A DNA stretch of 35,974 bases from an uncultured Ruminococcus sp. (GTDB lineage: Bacteria; Bacillota; Clostridia; Oscillospirales; Ruminococcaceae). The translations under genes were made by a program, and so were the position numbers. The DNA lies in NCBI GenBank assembly GCA_900550695.1, contig URTF01000014.1, positions 1 through 35,974 of the forward strand. The letters run 5' to 3'. This document shows positions 7,499-16,190 of this stretch, one piece after another. Positions within the stretch are counted from its first letter, which is position 1. Each line of letters begins with the position of its first letter. The notes beneath the pieces were generated by a model. It was not told the origin of the DNA. It made no database searches and saw nothing but the letters and a program-made list of their open reading frames with translations.

Positions 7499-9211
7499 AT
7501 GTTCAAAATGTCAAGAAAGCAGTATGCAGATATGTACGGCCCTACAACGGGCGACAGAATTCGTCTGGGTGATACTTCGCTCATTGCCGAGGTCGAAAAG
7601 GACTACTGCGTTTACGGCGAAGAAGCAAAATTCGGCGGCGGCAAATCGCTCCGTGACGGTATGGGACAGTCCTGCTCCGTACCCGACAGCGAATGTCCCG
7701 ACACGGTAATAACAAGCGCAGTCGTTATCGACTCAACGGGCATCTACAAGGCTGATATCGGCATAAAGGACGGAAAGATCTGCGGCATCGGCAAGGCAGG
7801 CAACCCCGACATTATGGACGGCGTTACGCCCTCGCTTGTTTTCGGTGCATCGACCGAAGCTATCGCAGGCGAGGGGCTTATCCTCACCGCAGGCGGTATC
7901 GACACGCATATCCACTTCATCAGCCCGACGCAGATCGAAACTGCACTTTATTCGGGCATCACAACGATGATAGGCGGCGGTACGGGTCCTGCCGATGGCA
8001 CGAACGCTACCACTTGCTCACCGGGCAGATTCAACATTGAAAAAATGCTCGAGGCTTCGGAAGAATACCCGATGAACCTCGGCTATCTCGGCAAGGGCAA
8101 CAGTGCAGGCATCGAGACCCTCACCGAGCAGGTCGAAGCAGGTGCTTGCGGCTTGAAAATACACGAGGACTGGGGCGCAACTCCGTCCGTTATCGACAAG
8201 GCTCTGACCGTTGCGGACAAATACGATGTTCAGGTTTCTATCCACACAGACACGCTCAACGAGGGCGGCTTTGTAGAGGATACCCTCGCCGCAATAAACG
8301 GCAGAACTATCCACACTTACCACACCGAGGGTGCAGGCGGCGGACACGCTCCCGACATTATCAAGGCGGCAGCGTTCCCGAACGTTCTTCCCTCGTCCAC
8401 GAACCCGACAATGCCTTTCACCGTCAACACGATAGACGAGCATCTTGATATGCTTATGGTCTGCCACCACCTCGACAGCAAGGTTCCCGAGGACGTTGCT
8501 TTCGCAGATTCAAGAATTCGTCCCGAAACCATTGCCGCCGAGGACGTTCTACACGATATGGGCATTTTCAGTATGATGTCGAGCGACTCTCAGGCAATGG
8601 GACGTGTCGGCGAGGTCATCACAAGGACTTGGCAGACGGCTTCAAAGATGAAAGATCAGCGCGGCGCTCTCCCCGAGGACAGCGAACGCAACGACAATTT
8701 CAGAATAAAGCGTTATGTTTCAAAATACACGATAAATCCTGCTATAACTCACGGCATCGCCGATTATGTCGGCTCGGTCGAGGTCGGAAAATTCGCCGAT
8801 CTTGTACTCTGGAAGCCGTCAATGTTCGGCGTAAAGCCCGAAATGATAATCAAGGGCGGCTTTATCTGCGCTTCAAAAATGGGCGATGCGAATGCTTCTA
8901 TCCCAACACCTCAGCCTGTCGTTTACACAAAGATGTTCGGAGCAAACGGACTTGCCGTAAAGCGCTGCTGCATTAGCTTCGTATCGGGTGCGGCTGTTGA
9001 AAACGGCATCAAGGAGCACCTCGGACTTCAGAGGATAGTTCTTCCCGTGAAAAACTGCCGAAATATCGGCAAAAAGGATATGCGCTTCAACAACGTGACG
9101 GGTGATATCAAGGTCGACCCCGAAAATTACCGCGTTACCGTTGACGGAAAGCTCATAACCTGCGAAGCGGCACAGAAACTTCCTCTTACGCAGAAATACT
9201 ACCTTTTCTAA
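7499..9211 (+). CDS. ureC: Urease alpha (catalytic) subunit UreC
   Basis: A 570-aa urease catalytic subunit of normal length. The start at 7499 follows GGGGAGGG at 7483-7490; the longer open frame overlaps ureAB and is not used. All expected active-site residues are visible: the HIH pair at 137 and 139, the carbamylated lysine K220 in GLKIHEDWG with H222, a nickel histidine in SIHTDTLNE, the His cluster in HTYHTEGAGGGHAPD, flap residues C322-H323 (VCHHL) and D363 in SSDSQAMGR. These lie three positions later than in the Klebsiella numbering. It should be fully active once UreD, UreF, UreG and UreE deliver nickel. Confidence 0.97.
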   Translation: MFKMSRKQYADMYGPTTGDRIRLGDTSLIAEVEKDYCVYGEEAKFGGGKSLRDGMGQSCSVPDSECPDTVITSAVVIDSTGIYKADIGIKDGKICGIGKAGNPDIMDGVTPSLVFGASTEAIAGEGLILTAGGIDTHIHFISPTQIETALYSGITTMIGGGTGPADGTNATTCSPGRFNIEKMLEASEEYPMNLGYLGKGNSAGIETLTEQVEAGACGLKIHEDWGATPSVIDKALTVADKYDVQVSIHTDTLNEGGFVEDTLAAINGRTIHTYHTEGAGGGHAPDIIKAAAFPNVLPSSTNPTMPFTVNTIDEHLDMLMVCHHLDSKVPEDVAFADSRIRPETIAAEDVLHDMGIFSMMSSDSQAMGRVGEVITRTWQTASKMKDQRGALPEDSERNDNFRIKRYVSKYTINPAITHGIADYVGSVEVGKFADLVLWKPSMFGVKPEMIIKGGFICASKMGDANASIPTPQPVVYTKMFGANGLAVKRCCISFVSGAAVENGIKEHLGLQRIVLPVKNCRNIGKKDMRFNNVTGDIKVDPENYRVTVDGKLITCEAAQKLPLTQKYYLF

Positions 9212-9223
9212 GGAGCATGAACT

Positions 9224-9739
9224 ATGATAACGGAAAAAATAATCGGTAAACTTGACGAAAATTTCAAAAACGATAAAAAAATAGAATATGTTTCGGTCGA
9301 TTGGTTCGAGCGCGATAAAAAGCTTCTCCGCAAGACCACCGATTCGGGCGAAGATATCGGAATAAAGATCGGCGAGCCGCTCAATGAGAACGACATCATC
9401 TATGAGGACGAAAACAAGCTTGTGGTCGTCACTATCGCACCGTCCGACCTTATCAGCGTCAGTGTCGGCTCGATAGAGGAAATGGGTCGACTCTGTTTTG
9501 AGCTTGGAAACCGCCATTTATCGCTTGCTATCGGTCACGACAATGTAAAATGCCCTTACGATGAGCCGACTTTTGAGTATCTGAAAAAGCTCGGGTTCAA
9601 TGCCGTAAAGACCCACGAGAAATTTACGGGTTACACCGAATGTAAGGGTCACGCCCACACCGATGCTCACGGAAATGCTCTGCATTCTCACGAGCATCAC
9701 GAGCATCACCATGGTGAATGTCACCATGAACACCATTGA
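9224..9739 (+). CDS. ureE: Urease nickel metallochaperone UreE
   Basis: A 171-aa UreE. The N-terminal domain holds RKTTDSGEDIGIKIGEPL, and the C-terminal domain contains ELGNRHLSLAIGHDNVKCPYDEP, whose histidines form the conserved nickel site. The last 29 residues hold 14 histidines, a strong nickel-storage tail like that of Klebsiella UreE. AAGGAG precedes the ATG at 9224, 12 bases after ureC. The gene end overlaps the ureF start by 14 bases, so part of the His codons also serves the next gene's initiation region. Confidence 0.93.
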   Translation: MITEKIIGKLDENFKNDKKIEYVSVDWFERDKKLLRKTTDSGEDIGIKIGEPLNENDIIYEDENKLVVVTIAPSDLISVSVGSIEEMGRLCFELGNRHLSLAIGHDNVKCPYDEPTFEYLKKLGFNAVKTHEKFTGYTECKGHAHTDAHGNALHSHEHHEHHHGECHHEHH

Positions 9740-10403
9740 CAAAATGCCGTTTCTGCGGCTCATTCAGGCACTTGATCCACTGTTCCCGATAGGTGCGTTC
9801 ACGCTTTCCAACGGTATGGAAACCTACGTTCAGAAGAACATCGTCAAGGACAAGAGCAGTCTTTCGGAGTTTCTGAAAGCGTATCTCTACACTCTTCCGA
9901 TGGGTGATGCAGGCTTCGCCGCGAGGGCATCGCTCGGAGATGATCCGCTGTTGCTTGATGAGCTTTTTACAGCGGCAAGATCTCCTTTTGAGCTTAGAAA
10001 CGGCAGCAGAAATCTTTGCAGGCGCTTGATAAAAACAGAGGCTGCAATGAGCAGCTGTCCTCTGCTTGAAGAATACGGCAGGAGCATTGCCGAGGAAAAA
10101 GCGAACGGAAGCCACCCCGTTGCGGTCGGACTTTTTATCCGTGATATCGGTGCAGACGTTTATGACGGCGTTGCGATGTACTGCTACAGTCTGCTTTCGT
10201 CAATGGTTAATCACGCCGCAAAGCTCGTTCCGTTAAGTCAGCTTGACGGTCAGGCGGCTCTTGCAAAAGCGATAGAGGATATACCGAAAGCGGCGGAGCT
10301 TGCGATGAATGTTGAAACGGACGATCTTGGCATTGGAGGTGCAGGCTTCGACCTGCGTTCAATGGAACACGAAAAGCTTTATTCGAGAATTTATATATCT
10401 TGA
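9726..10403 (+). CDS. ureF: Urease accessory protein UreF
   Basis: A 225-aa UreF, with the family N-terminus ALDPLFPIGAFTLSNGMETYV and the C-terminal segment GGAGFDLRSMEHEKLYSRI. It belongs to the UreD-UreF-UreG complex that carries nickel into apo-urease. The start is uncertain: in-frame ATGs lie at 9663, 9711, 9726 and 9744. I chose 9726, where GGTGA is about 8 bases upstream and the overlap with ureE is 14 bases. The 9744 start would remove six residues and is possible. Confidence 0.9.
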   Translation: MNTIDKMPFLRLIQALDPLFPIGAFTLSNGMETYVQKNIVKDKSSLSEFLKAYLYTLPMGDAGFAARASLGDDPLLLDELFTAARSPFELRNGSRNLCRRLIKTEAAMSSCPLLEEYGRSIAEEKANGSHPVAVGLFIRDIGADVYDGVAMYCYSLLSSMVNHAAKLVPLSQLDGQAALAKAIEDIPKAAELAMNVETDDLGIGGAGFDLRSMEHEKLYSRIYIS

Positions 10404-10425
10404 TATTTTGATAGGGAGAATTAAA

Positions 10426-11037
10426 ATGGCTTATGTAAAGATCGGCGTCGGCGGCCCTGTTGGTTCAGGCAAGACCGCACTTATCGAACGCCTTACAAGA
10501 AAAATGTCAAAGGAATACAGCATTTGCGTTGTTACGAACGATATCTACACAAAGGAGGACGCTGAATTCCTTATCAAGAATTCGGCACTTCCGCCCGAAA
10601 GAATAGTCGGCGTTGAAACGGGAGGCTGTCCCCACACGGCTATCCGCGAGGACTGCTCGATGAATCTTGAAGCTGTCGATGAAATGGCTGCACGTTTCCC
10701 CGATGTTCAGATAATCTTTATTGAAAGCGGCGGTGACAACCTCTCCGCAACGTTTTCGCCCGACCTTGCAGACGCTTCTATCTACGTTATTGATGTTGCG
10801 CAGGGCGAAAAGATACCGAGAAAGGGCGGTCCGGGCGTTACACGTTCCGATCTGCTCGTTATAAACAAGACCGACCTTGCGCCGCTCGTAGGCGCGAGCC
10901 TTGAAGTCATGGCGTCCGATTCAAAGCGAATGAGAGGGGACAGACCGTTCATGTTCACGAACCTTATGACTCTTGACGGCGTTGACGCTGTTATCGATTG
11001 GATAAAGAAAAACGTCCTTTTTGAGGACTTAAAATGA
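10426..11037 (+). CDS. ureG: Urease accessory GTPase UreG
   Basis: A 203-aa SIMIBI-class GTPase. The P-loop GPVGSGKT is at residues 10-17, the nickel-binding CPH motif at 68-70, the segment FIESGGDNLSATFSPDLAD follows, and the guanine-specificity motif NKTD is at 147-150. It hydrolyses GTP to drive nickel transfer to urease. AGGGAGAA precedes the ATG at 10426. It overlaps ureD by four bases (ATGA), so the two are translationally coupled. Confidence 0.96.
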   Translation: MAYVKIGVGGPVGSGKTALIERLTRKMSKEYSICVVTNDIYTKEDAEFLIKNSALPPERIVGVETGGCPHTAIREDCSMNLEAVDEMAARFPDVQIIFIESGGDNLSATFSPDLADASIYVIDVAQGEKIPRKGGPGVTRSDLLVINKTDLAPLVGASLEVMASDSKRMRGDRPFMFTNLMTLDGVDAVIDWIKKNVLFEDLK

Positions 11038-11753
11038 GCATCTTAAAGCTCACCGCCGAGAACAGAAACGGTCGGACGGTCATTGCCGATACGAAATTCA
11101 CCTCGCCGCTGAAAATTGCGAACCCATTTTACCGTGACGACCACACCGAGGTCATGATGATGGCTGCAAGCGCAGGTATTCTTGAGGGCGATCATTATGA
11201 TATTGAGCTTACCGTCAAGTCAGGCGCAAGCCTGAAATTCACGGCGCAGTCTTACACGAAGCTATTCAAGGCGGAAAGCATCGGCGCATCTCAGCGTGTA
11301 AAGATCACCGTTGAAAGCGGCGGAAGCCTTGTTTATATGCCCTGCCCCGTGATACCGTTCGGCGGAAGTATTTTCGACACACGCACTGAGGTGCATTTGC
11401 AGGAGGACAGCAGCTTTGCGATGACCGACATTCTCTCCTGCGGAAGAATTGCAATGAAGGAACGCTTTGAGTTCACAAGCTACCGTTCAAGGACGGCTGT
11501 GTATGTTGGTGAAAAGCTTTGTTTTCTCGATAATCAGAAGCTTATCCCGAGCGAAACATCACTTTCGGGAACGGGTTTCTTTGAAAATCGTTCGCACGTT
11601 GGAATGATATATATTTACGGCAAAGAACCGAGCATACCCGAATGTGAAAGGATAGAATTTGCATCGACCAATGCTGCAAAGGGTGTATGTATCCGTGCGG
11701 CGGCTGACAGCGCAGACGAGATATGGCGGTTTTTCGCGGAAATAATTGCATAA
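11034..11753 (+). CDS. ureD: Urease accessory protein UreD
   Basis: A 239-aa UreD (UreH), the scaffold that binds apo-urease and receives nickel from UreF-UreG. Recognisable blocks are MMAASAGILEGDHYDIELTV, SYTKLFKAE, and VYMPCPVIPFGGS (family 'PxPxIPF'). It is a little short for the family, which is usually about 260-300 residues, the difference lying mainly at the N-terminus. It is the last gene of the locus and ends just before a strong terminator. Confidence 0.92.
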   Translation: MSILKLTAENRNGRTVIADTKFTSPLKIANPFYRDDHTEVMMMAASAGILEGDHYDIELTVKSGASLKFTAQSYTKLFKAESIGASQRVKITVESGGSLVYMPCPVIPFGGSIFDTRTEVHLQEDSSFAMTDILSCGRIAMKERFEFTSYRSRTAVYVGEKLCFLDNQKLIPSETSLSGTGFFENRSHVGMIYIYGKEPSIPECERIEFASTNAAKGVCIRAAADSADEIWRFFAEIIA

Positions 11754-11791
11754 AAAAGCGCTGTACAGGCAAGTGGTCTGTACAGCGTTTT
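11751..11791. terminator. Bidirectional terminator after ureD
   Basis: CGCTGTACAG (11759-11768) pairs perfectly with CTGTACAGCG (11778-11787), with an A-run before and TTTT after. It ends the urease operon on the + strand and could end the convergent chemoreceptor transcript on the - strand, whose stop is at 11808. Confidence 0.85.
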
Positions 11792-11807
11792 GTGTTATGT
11801 ATCAAAT

Positions 11808-13796
11808 TTATTCTTCTCGGAGCGTAAATGAACTCATAAGCTCTTTGAGCATTGAAGCCTGTCCCGAAAGCTCTTCCGAGGCTGCGGCGGATTCTTCTGC
11901 TGTTGCGGAGTTCGTCTGTACTACGCAGGAGATCTGCTCGATGCCGACCGATATCTGCTTGATAGAGTCTGCTGCCTCGTTCGATGCTGCGGAGATCTTG
12001 CTGTTGAGTGTTGTAACTTCTTCCGAAGAGGTTTCCACGCCGCTCATTATATCGGCAAATTCCGATACAAGCTCGCTGCCGTTATGAACAGCTTCGATAG
12101 AAGCTTCGATAAGTGAGTTTGTGGAGCTTGCGGCTTCGGCGGATTTGCTTGCAAGGTTTCTAACTTCATCGGCAACGACTGCAAAGCCCTTGCCTGCTTC
12201 GCCTGCTCTTGCGGCTTCAACAGCGGCATTGAGGGCGAGGATATTTGTCTGGAATGCGATGTCTTCGATAGTTTTGATTATGTTGCGTATCTCGTCGGAC
12301 TTTGTGCTGATCTCGTCCATTGCAGCAACGAGGTCTTTCATTCTCTCGCCGGCATTGGTCATCTTGATGCTTGTGTCATTGGTCTTTTCCATTGCATTGT
12401 TAGCATATTCGGCGTTTTCATTGATCTTATCGGAAACAACGCTGATAGTTGCGGCAAGCTCCTCAATTGAAGAAGCCTGCTCTGTTGCGCCCTGCGAAAG
12501 AGCCTGAGCACCCGAGGAAACCTGATCCGCACCTGCGGAAACCTGATCTGCGGCTTCGTTTATCTGCGACATTGTGCTGCTGAGCTTATGGTTGATATCG
12601 CGGAGGTACTGGAGAAGCACCTGATAATCGCCGATATAATACTGTTCGCCCTTGCTGGTATGTACGTCAAAGTTGCCCTGAGACATAGCTTCGAGGATAC
12701 GTCCGATATCCTTGATGATATTGTTCGTGTTGGAAACAACGGTCTGTGCTGCTGAGGAAAGTATGCCCGTTTCGTCCTTAGCCTTGATAACTGGAACAGG
12801 ACTCTGGAGGTCGCCGGCGGCAAATTTTTCGATACGTTCTGTGCAAACACGGACGGAGTTACCGATATGCTTGCCGACTATTCTTGCAAAAACAGTTGCG
12901 ACGATGCAAGCAGCCAAAAGCACTATTATTGTCAAAACGATAGACCGGTAGGTATTATCCATAAAGTCGCTCTTGGGTGCATAGGTAGCGAGTGACCAGC
13001 CATCGGTATTGGGAACAGGCGCGTATGCAATGAATTTTGAATTGCCGTTGAGCTTGTAGCTGGTAAAGCCCGATTCGCCGTTTCTCATTTTCTGATGGAC
13101 GTTGGCAAGTGTTTTATAGCCTGACTGACCTGTTGTGTCAGCTTCGGCGAGAGCCTCAATGTTTTCGCTATTTTTTACAACTTCGCTGTCAACATCGGCG
13201 ATCGTATCACCGTCGTTGTCGATAATGTATGCGTTGCAGTTGTCGCTCAGTTTGATCTCTCTTACGATATTGTTAAGAAATTCCGTATCCGGCTGGATAA
13301 GAACGCAGCCGGTGACTTCGCCGCCGGAAACGCCGTTTTTCCATACAGGTGCGGCAACAACGATAACAAGCTCGTTCGTCAGCTTTGAAAAAACAGGTTC
13401 GGAAATAGTGGAGTTTCCGAGCATTGCCTGCTGGAAATATTCTCTGTCGCTGTAATTTTTGCCGTCAATGGAACTGCCGTCTGCATAAATAAGGTTGCAG
13501 GCCACAAGTCCGTGTTGGTTTGCGCTTTGCTTGAGTATCTCTTTCTTGTCATTGTCGGAAACGCTTGCATTGGAAAGGCTCGGGATAACGCCAAGTCCTG
13601 TCGCAATGTTTTCATAGGAACGTATTTCCCAGCTTATGCGGTCTGCGGCAAGCTCCGTGGAGATGAGCAGATCTTTGCGAAGGGTTTCGATGGTTGTGTT
13701 ATAGGTCATAATACCTGCGAATGTACCTAAAACGAGTAGTGATATGCCGACAAGTAGAATGCAGCATAAAAAGATCTTTTGCTTGATCGATTTCAT
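11808..13796 (-). CDS. Methyl-accepting chemotaxis protein with dCache-type sensor
   Basis: A 662-aa chemoreceptor. Membrane helix 1 is at about residues 8-30 and an extracellular double-Cache-like domain at about 35-280 (segments YSDREYFQQAMLGNSTIS and VVAAPVWKNGVSGGEVTG are typical). Membrane helix 2 is at about 284-306, with a HAMP region after it. The long cytoplasmic coiled coil has the conserved tip IAFQTNILALNAAVEAARAGE near 513-533. Gln/Glu-rich helices could be methylation sites. No CheW-binding pentapeptide tail is visible. Such sensors usually bind amino acids, organic acids or amines; the ligand here is unknown. It is convergent with the urease operon, which alone does not show functional linkage. 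GGGGGTC precedes the start. Confidence 0.93.
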   Translation of the reverse strand: MKSIKQKIFLCCILLVGISLLVLGTFAGIMTYNTTIETLRKDLLISTELAADRISWEIRSYENIATGLGVIPSLSNASVSDNDKKEILKQSANQHGLVACNLIYADGSSIDGKNYSDREYFQQAMLGNSTISEPVFSKLTNELVIVVAAPVWKNGVSGGEVTGCVLIQPDTEFLNNIVREIKLSDNCNAYIIDNDGDTIADVDSEVVKNSENIEALAEADTTGQSGYKTLANVHQKMRNGESGFTSYKLNGNSKFIAYAPVPNTDGWSLATYAPKSDFMDNTYRSIVLTIIVLLAACIVATVFARIVGKHIGNSVRVCTERIEKFAAGDLQSPVPVIKAKDETGILSSAAQTVVSNTNNIIKDIGRILEAMSQGNFDVHTSKGEQYYIGDYQVLLQYLRDINHKLSSTMSQINEAADQVSAGADQVSSGAQALSQGATEQASSIEELAATISVVSDKINENAEYANNAMEKTNDTSIKMTNAGERMKDLVAAMDEISTKSDEIRNIIKTIEDIAFQTNILALNAAVEAARAGEAGKGFAVVADEVRNLASKSAEAASSTNSLIEASIEAVHNGSELVSEFADIMSGVETSSEEVTTLNSKISAASNEAADSIKQISVGIEQISCVVQTNSATAEESAAASEELSGQASMLKELMSSFTLREE

Positions 13797-13906
13797 AGAA
13801 TGACCCCCAAAATTTTTATTAAAAGCTTTTCGGACGGAGAAGAACAGTTTTTATAGATTTGCTGTTATCTGACAGGATCCGAGCTTTTTTCACTTATACA
13901 TTTACG

Positions 13907-13935
13907 ATTATACCACTTTCACCAAAAAAAATCAA
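13907..13935 (-). promoter_or_regulatory. Promoter of the chemoreceptor gene
   Basis: On the minus strand, TTGATT (13930-13935), a 17-base spacer and a perfect TATAAT (13907-13912) lie about 110 bases before the start. The stretch 13797-14052 is otherwise AT-rich without a recognisable gene. Confidence 0.7.
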
Positions 13936-14052
13936 GGGCATTTTGAAATTACTTTGTTCAATTTATAAGAATACTTTTCGGAAAATGTTTAAAATAAAAA
14001 ATAATGATCTATGTAAAAATTATTAAAAACTATAAAATATCATACAAAACCC

Positions 14053-14081
14053 TTGACAACGTTTTCCGACCGTGCTATACT
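14053..14081 (+). promoter_or_regulatory. Strong sigma-A promoter of the leader ORF and ABC exporter
   Basis: A consensus TTGACA (14053-14058), an exact 17-base spacer and TATACT (14076-14081). Transcription would start near 14088, only about a dozen bases before the AGGAGG of the leader ORF. Confidence 0.88.
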
Positions 14082-14114
14082 TTGAGCATATTATTTTGAA
14101 AGGAGGCGGGCAGA

Positions 14115-14198
14115 ATGTTCGTGAATATCTTAAACACATCAAGCTATCATTACGGCATTTTTATGGGAAAAAGAACGCTGCCCGTCCTTGCGGACTAA
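14115..14198 (+). CDS. 27-aa leader peptide upstream of the ABC exporter
   Basis: A 27-codon ORF starting MFVNILNTSSYHYG and ending KRTLPVLAD-stop. AGGAGG (14101-14106) sits exactly 8 bases before its ATG, and a consensus promoter lies about 34 bases upstream, so translation is very likely. It has no signal peptide and no double-glycine cleavage site. An intrinsic terminator follows before the exporter gene. CGGGCAG (14107-14113), between the ribosome-binding site and the ATG, is complementary to CTGCCCG (14178-14184) near the ORF end, so ribosome position would change the leader fold. The best reading is a regulatory leader peptide like BmrB of Bacillus subtilis. An exported peptide is the alternative. 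Confidence 0.7.
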   Translation: MFVNILNTSSYHYGIFMGKRTLPVLAD

Positions 14199-14214
14199 AT
14201 TTTAGGGTATATAA

Positions 14215-14260
14215 AAGCGTCCCTGCTGTGCCGAACAGGTGCAGTCAGGGGCGCTTTTTT
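14215..14260 (+). terminator. Intrinsic terminator (probable attenuator) before the ABC exporter
   Basis: AAGCGTCCCTG (14215-14225) pairs with CAGGGGCGCTT (14246-14256). A smaller inner stem is possible between CTGTGCC and GGTGCAG. Six T end at 14260. It lies between the leader ORF and the exporter start at 14287 with no second promoter visible, so read-through must be controlled or leaky. ACGCT (14175-14179) could pair with AGCGT (14216-14220) as a weak antiterminator. Confidence 0.8.
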
Positions 14261-14286
14261 GCGTTCAAACAGAAAGGGGTAACATA

Positions 14287-16176
14287 ATGGCTTACTTTAC
14301 GCAGACGGAAAAGGAAGAGAAAAAAGACGAGCTTCACAAGGAATATGGCGTTATAAGCAACTGTATCTACATACTGAAAAGGTTCGTCAAATACCGTAAG
14401 TCGCTGATATTTTTCCTATTGACGGGAACTTTTGCGGCGGCTTCGATGTCCTATATCTGGAGCTTTATCGGAAAGCTTGTCATCGATATGATACAGACGA
14501 GCGCAGGCGGCGGAAACATCGTTCCGCTCATAAAGCTTGTGACGGCAACGAGCCTTGCGGAGCTTTTCATAATGTGGCTCAACACGGTATCATCGACAAA
14601 GCTTGGTGTAGGCTTTACCTATATCCGACTTATGATAGTCAAAGAGCGTATTGCCAAAACGCTCGGTATGGACTATGAATCTCTTGAAACGCCCGATATG
14701 CTCGACCGACTTCAGAAAGCCAAGCGTGCGACGGACGGCGACTGGGTGGGCGTTCAGGGAATGATGACCTTTATGCAGGTTCTTCTCACGCAGATAATTT
14801 CCATTATCATCGCAGTTGTTATTATGACAAGCTTTGATCCGCTCATAATTCTGGTCATTGCTGTGCTGTCCGTTATCCAGTATCTTTACTTTGAACATAT
14901 TCGCAAAAAGGATAAAAAGGAAATGTGGGACGCTATGATGCCCCACTGGCGAAAGCTTGAATATATGGAAACAGTAACGACCGATTTTTCCTACGCAAAG
15001 GATATTCGCCTTTTCGGAATGAAGAATTTCCTCTCAAAAAGACAGCACGAGGTCTATGATGAGGAGCTTTCACACTGGGTAAAGTCACGCCAATACTGGA
15101 TATACAACACGATATTCTCGCACGGAATATCGCTCATTCGTCAGCTTATCATCACGGGCTGGCTCGTTTACGGCGTTATAAAGGACGGACTTTCGATCGG
15201 TGATTTCACGCTCTATCTTGCCAGCGCAGGTGCATTTTCCAATGCGGTTAGCCAAGTCCTCTCGGCACTTTCGGGTCTGAGAGAGCGAAGCGCACACACG
15301 GACGATTACCGAAGCTTTATGGACATTCCAACGAGCGAGGACAAGGACACTATCCCCGTTCCGAAGTCCGATCGCTATGTTTTCACATTCGAGAATGTTT
15401 CGTTCAGATACAAGGGACAGGAAAAATATGCGCTGAAAAATCTGGATCTGACCCTCGAAGCAGGTGAAAAGCTTGCCGTTGTCGGCTTGAACGGCGCAGG
15501 AAAAAGCACGTTTATCAAGCTTCTCCTGCGGCTTTACGATGTCACCGAGGGACGTATACTTATGAACGGAACGGACATACGCCGATTTAACAGAGCGGAG
15601 TATTACCGACTGTTCTCGCCTGCTTTTCAGGACGTGACCGTGTTTGCATTCCCAATGGCTGAAAATGTTTCGATGGATCCGCCCGATGAAACGGACAAAG
15701 CAAAGGCTGACAAATGTCTGCGCGAGGCAGGACTTTCCGAAAAGATAGACAGCCTTTCCAAAGGCATCGATACCGAGCTTCTCAAAGTTCTCTATGATGA
15801 CGGCGTTGACCTTTCGGGCGGCGAAAAGCAGAAGCTTGCCCTTGCAAGAGCGCTTTACAAGGGTAGTAATGTGATAGTTCTTGACGAGCCTACCGCCGCA
15901 CTTGACGCACTTGCCGAATACAAGCTTTACAAGAGCTTCAACGGACTTGTCGGCAACAGAACGGCGGTCTATATCTCGCACCGACTTTCCTCAACACGCT
16001 TCTGCGACCGAGTTGCAATGTTCAAGGACGGCGAAATGACCGAAACGGGAACTCACGATGAGCTTATGGCGAAAAACGGCGATTATGCCGAAATGTTCCG
16101 CGTTCAGGCGCAGTATTACATCGAAGACAAGGATATTTTCGACGGCGAAGCGACCGAAGCCGCCGTTGCCGACTGA
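14287..16176 (+). CDS. ABC exporter half-transporter, first subunit
   Basis: A 629-aa fused membrane/ATPase half-transporter. About six membrane helices lie in residues 40-330, followed by a nucleotide-binding domain with Walker A GLNGAGKST at 400-408, signature LSGGEKQ from 509 and Walker B VIVLDEPTAALD from 529 with the catalytic Glu present. A switch His is in VYISHRLSS. The start at 14287 follows AAAGGGG. It should pair with the next gene product as a heterodimer of the multidrug or peptide/lipid exporter class. There is no N-terminal peptidase domain, so it is not a bacteriocin-processing exporter. Substrate unknown; the leader/attenuator arrangement favours an antibiotic-inducible multidrug role. 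Confidence 0.9.
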   Translation: MAYFTQTEKEEKKDELHKEYGVISNCIYILKRFVKYRKSLIFFLLTGTFAAASMSYIWSFIGKLVIDMIQTSAGGGNIVPLIKLVTATSLAELFIMWLNTVSSTKLGVGFTYIRLMIVKERIAKTLGMDYESLETPDMLDRLQKAKRATDGDWVGVQGMMTFMQVLLTQIISIIIAVVIMTSFDPLIILVIAVLSVIQYLYFEHIRKKDKKEMWDAMMPHWRKLEYMETVTTDFSYAKDIRLFGMKNFLSKRQHEVYDEELSHWVKSRQYWIYNTIFSHGISLIRQLIITGWLVYGVIKDGLSIGDFTLYLASAGAFSNAVSQVLSALSGLRERSAHTDDYRSFMDIPTSEDKDTIPVPKSDRYVFTFENVSFRYKGQEKYALKNLDLTLEAGEKLAVVGLNGAGKSTFIKLLLRLYDVTEGRILMNGTDIRRFNRAEYYRLFSPAFQDVTVFAFPMAENVSMDPPDETDKAKADKCLREAGLSEKIDSLSKGIDTELLKVLYDDGVDLSGGEKQKLALARALYKGSNVIVLDEPTAALDALAEYKLYKSFNGLVGNRTAVYISHRLSSTRFCDRVAMFKDGEMTETGTHDELMAKNGDYAEMFRVQAQYYIEDKDIFDGEATEAAVAD

Positions 16177-16190
16177 AAGGAGTGACAGCT

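Noticed and set aside
11808..13796. Chemoreceptor as a urea sensor linked to urease
   Set aside because: It is convergent and has its own promoter. The sensor domain sequence does not reveal a ligand, so linkage is only proximity.
14115..14198. Leader ORF as a bacteriocin or RiPP precursor
   Set aside because: There is no modification enzyme, no peptidase domain on the exporter, no double-glycine motif and no Cys/Ser/Thr-rich core. A regulatory leader is simpler, though an exported peptide is not excluded.
14072..14287. 71-codon frame overlapping the leader region
   Set aside because: Its ATG lies inside the -10 element, upstream of the likely transcript start, and it runs through the terminator. 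The 27-codon frame with AGGAGG is far better supported.
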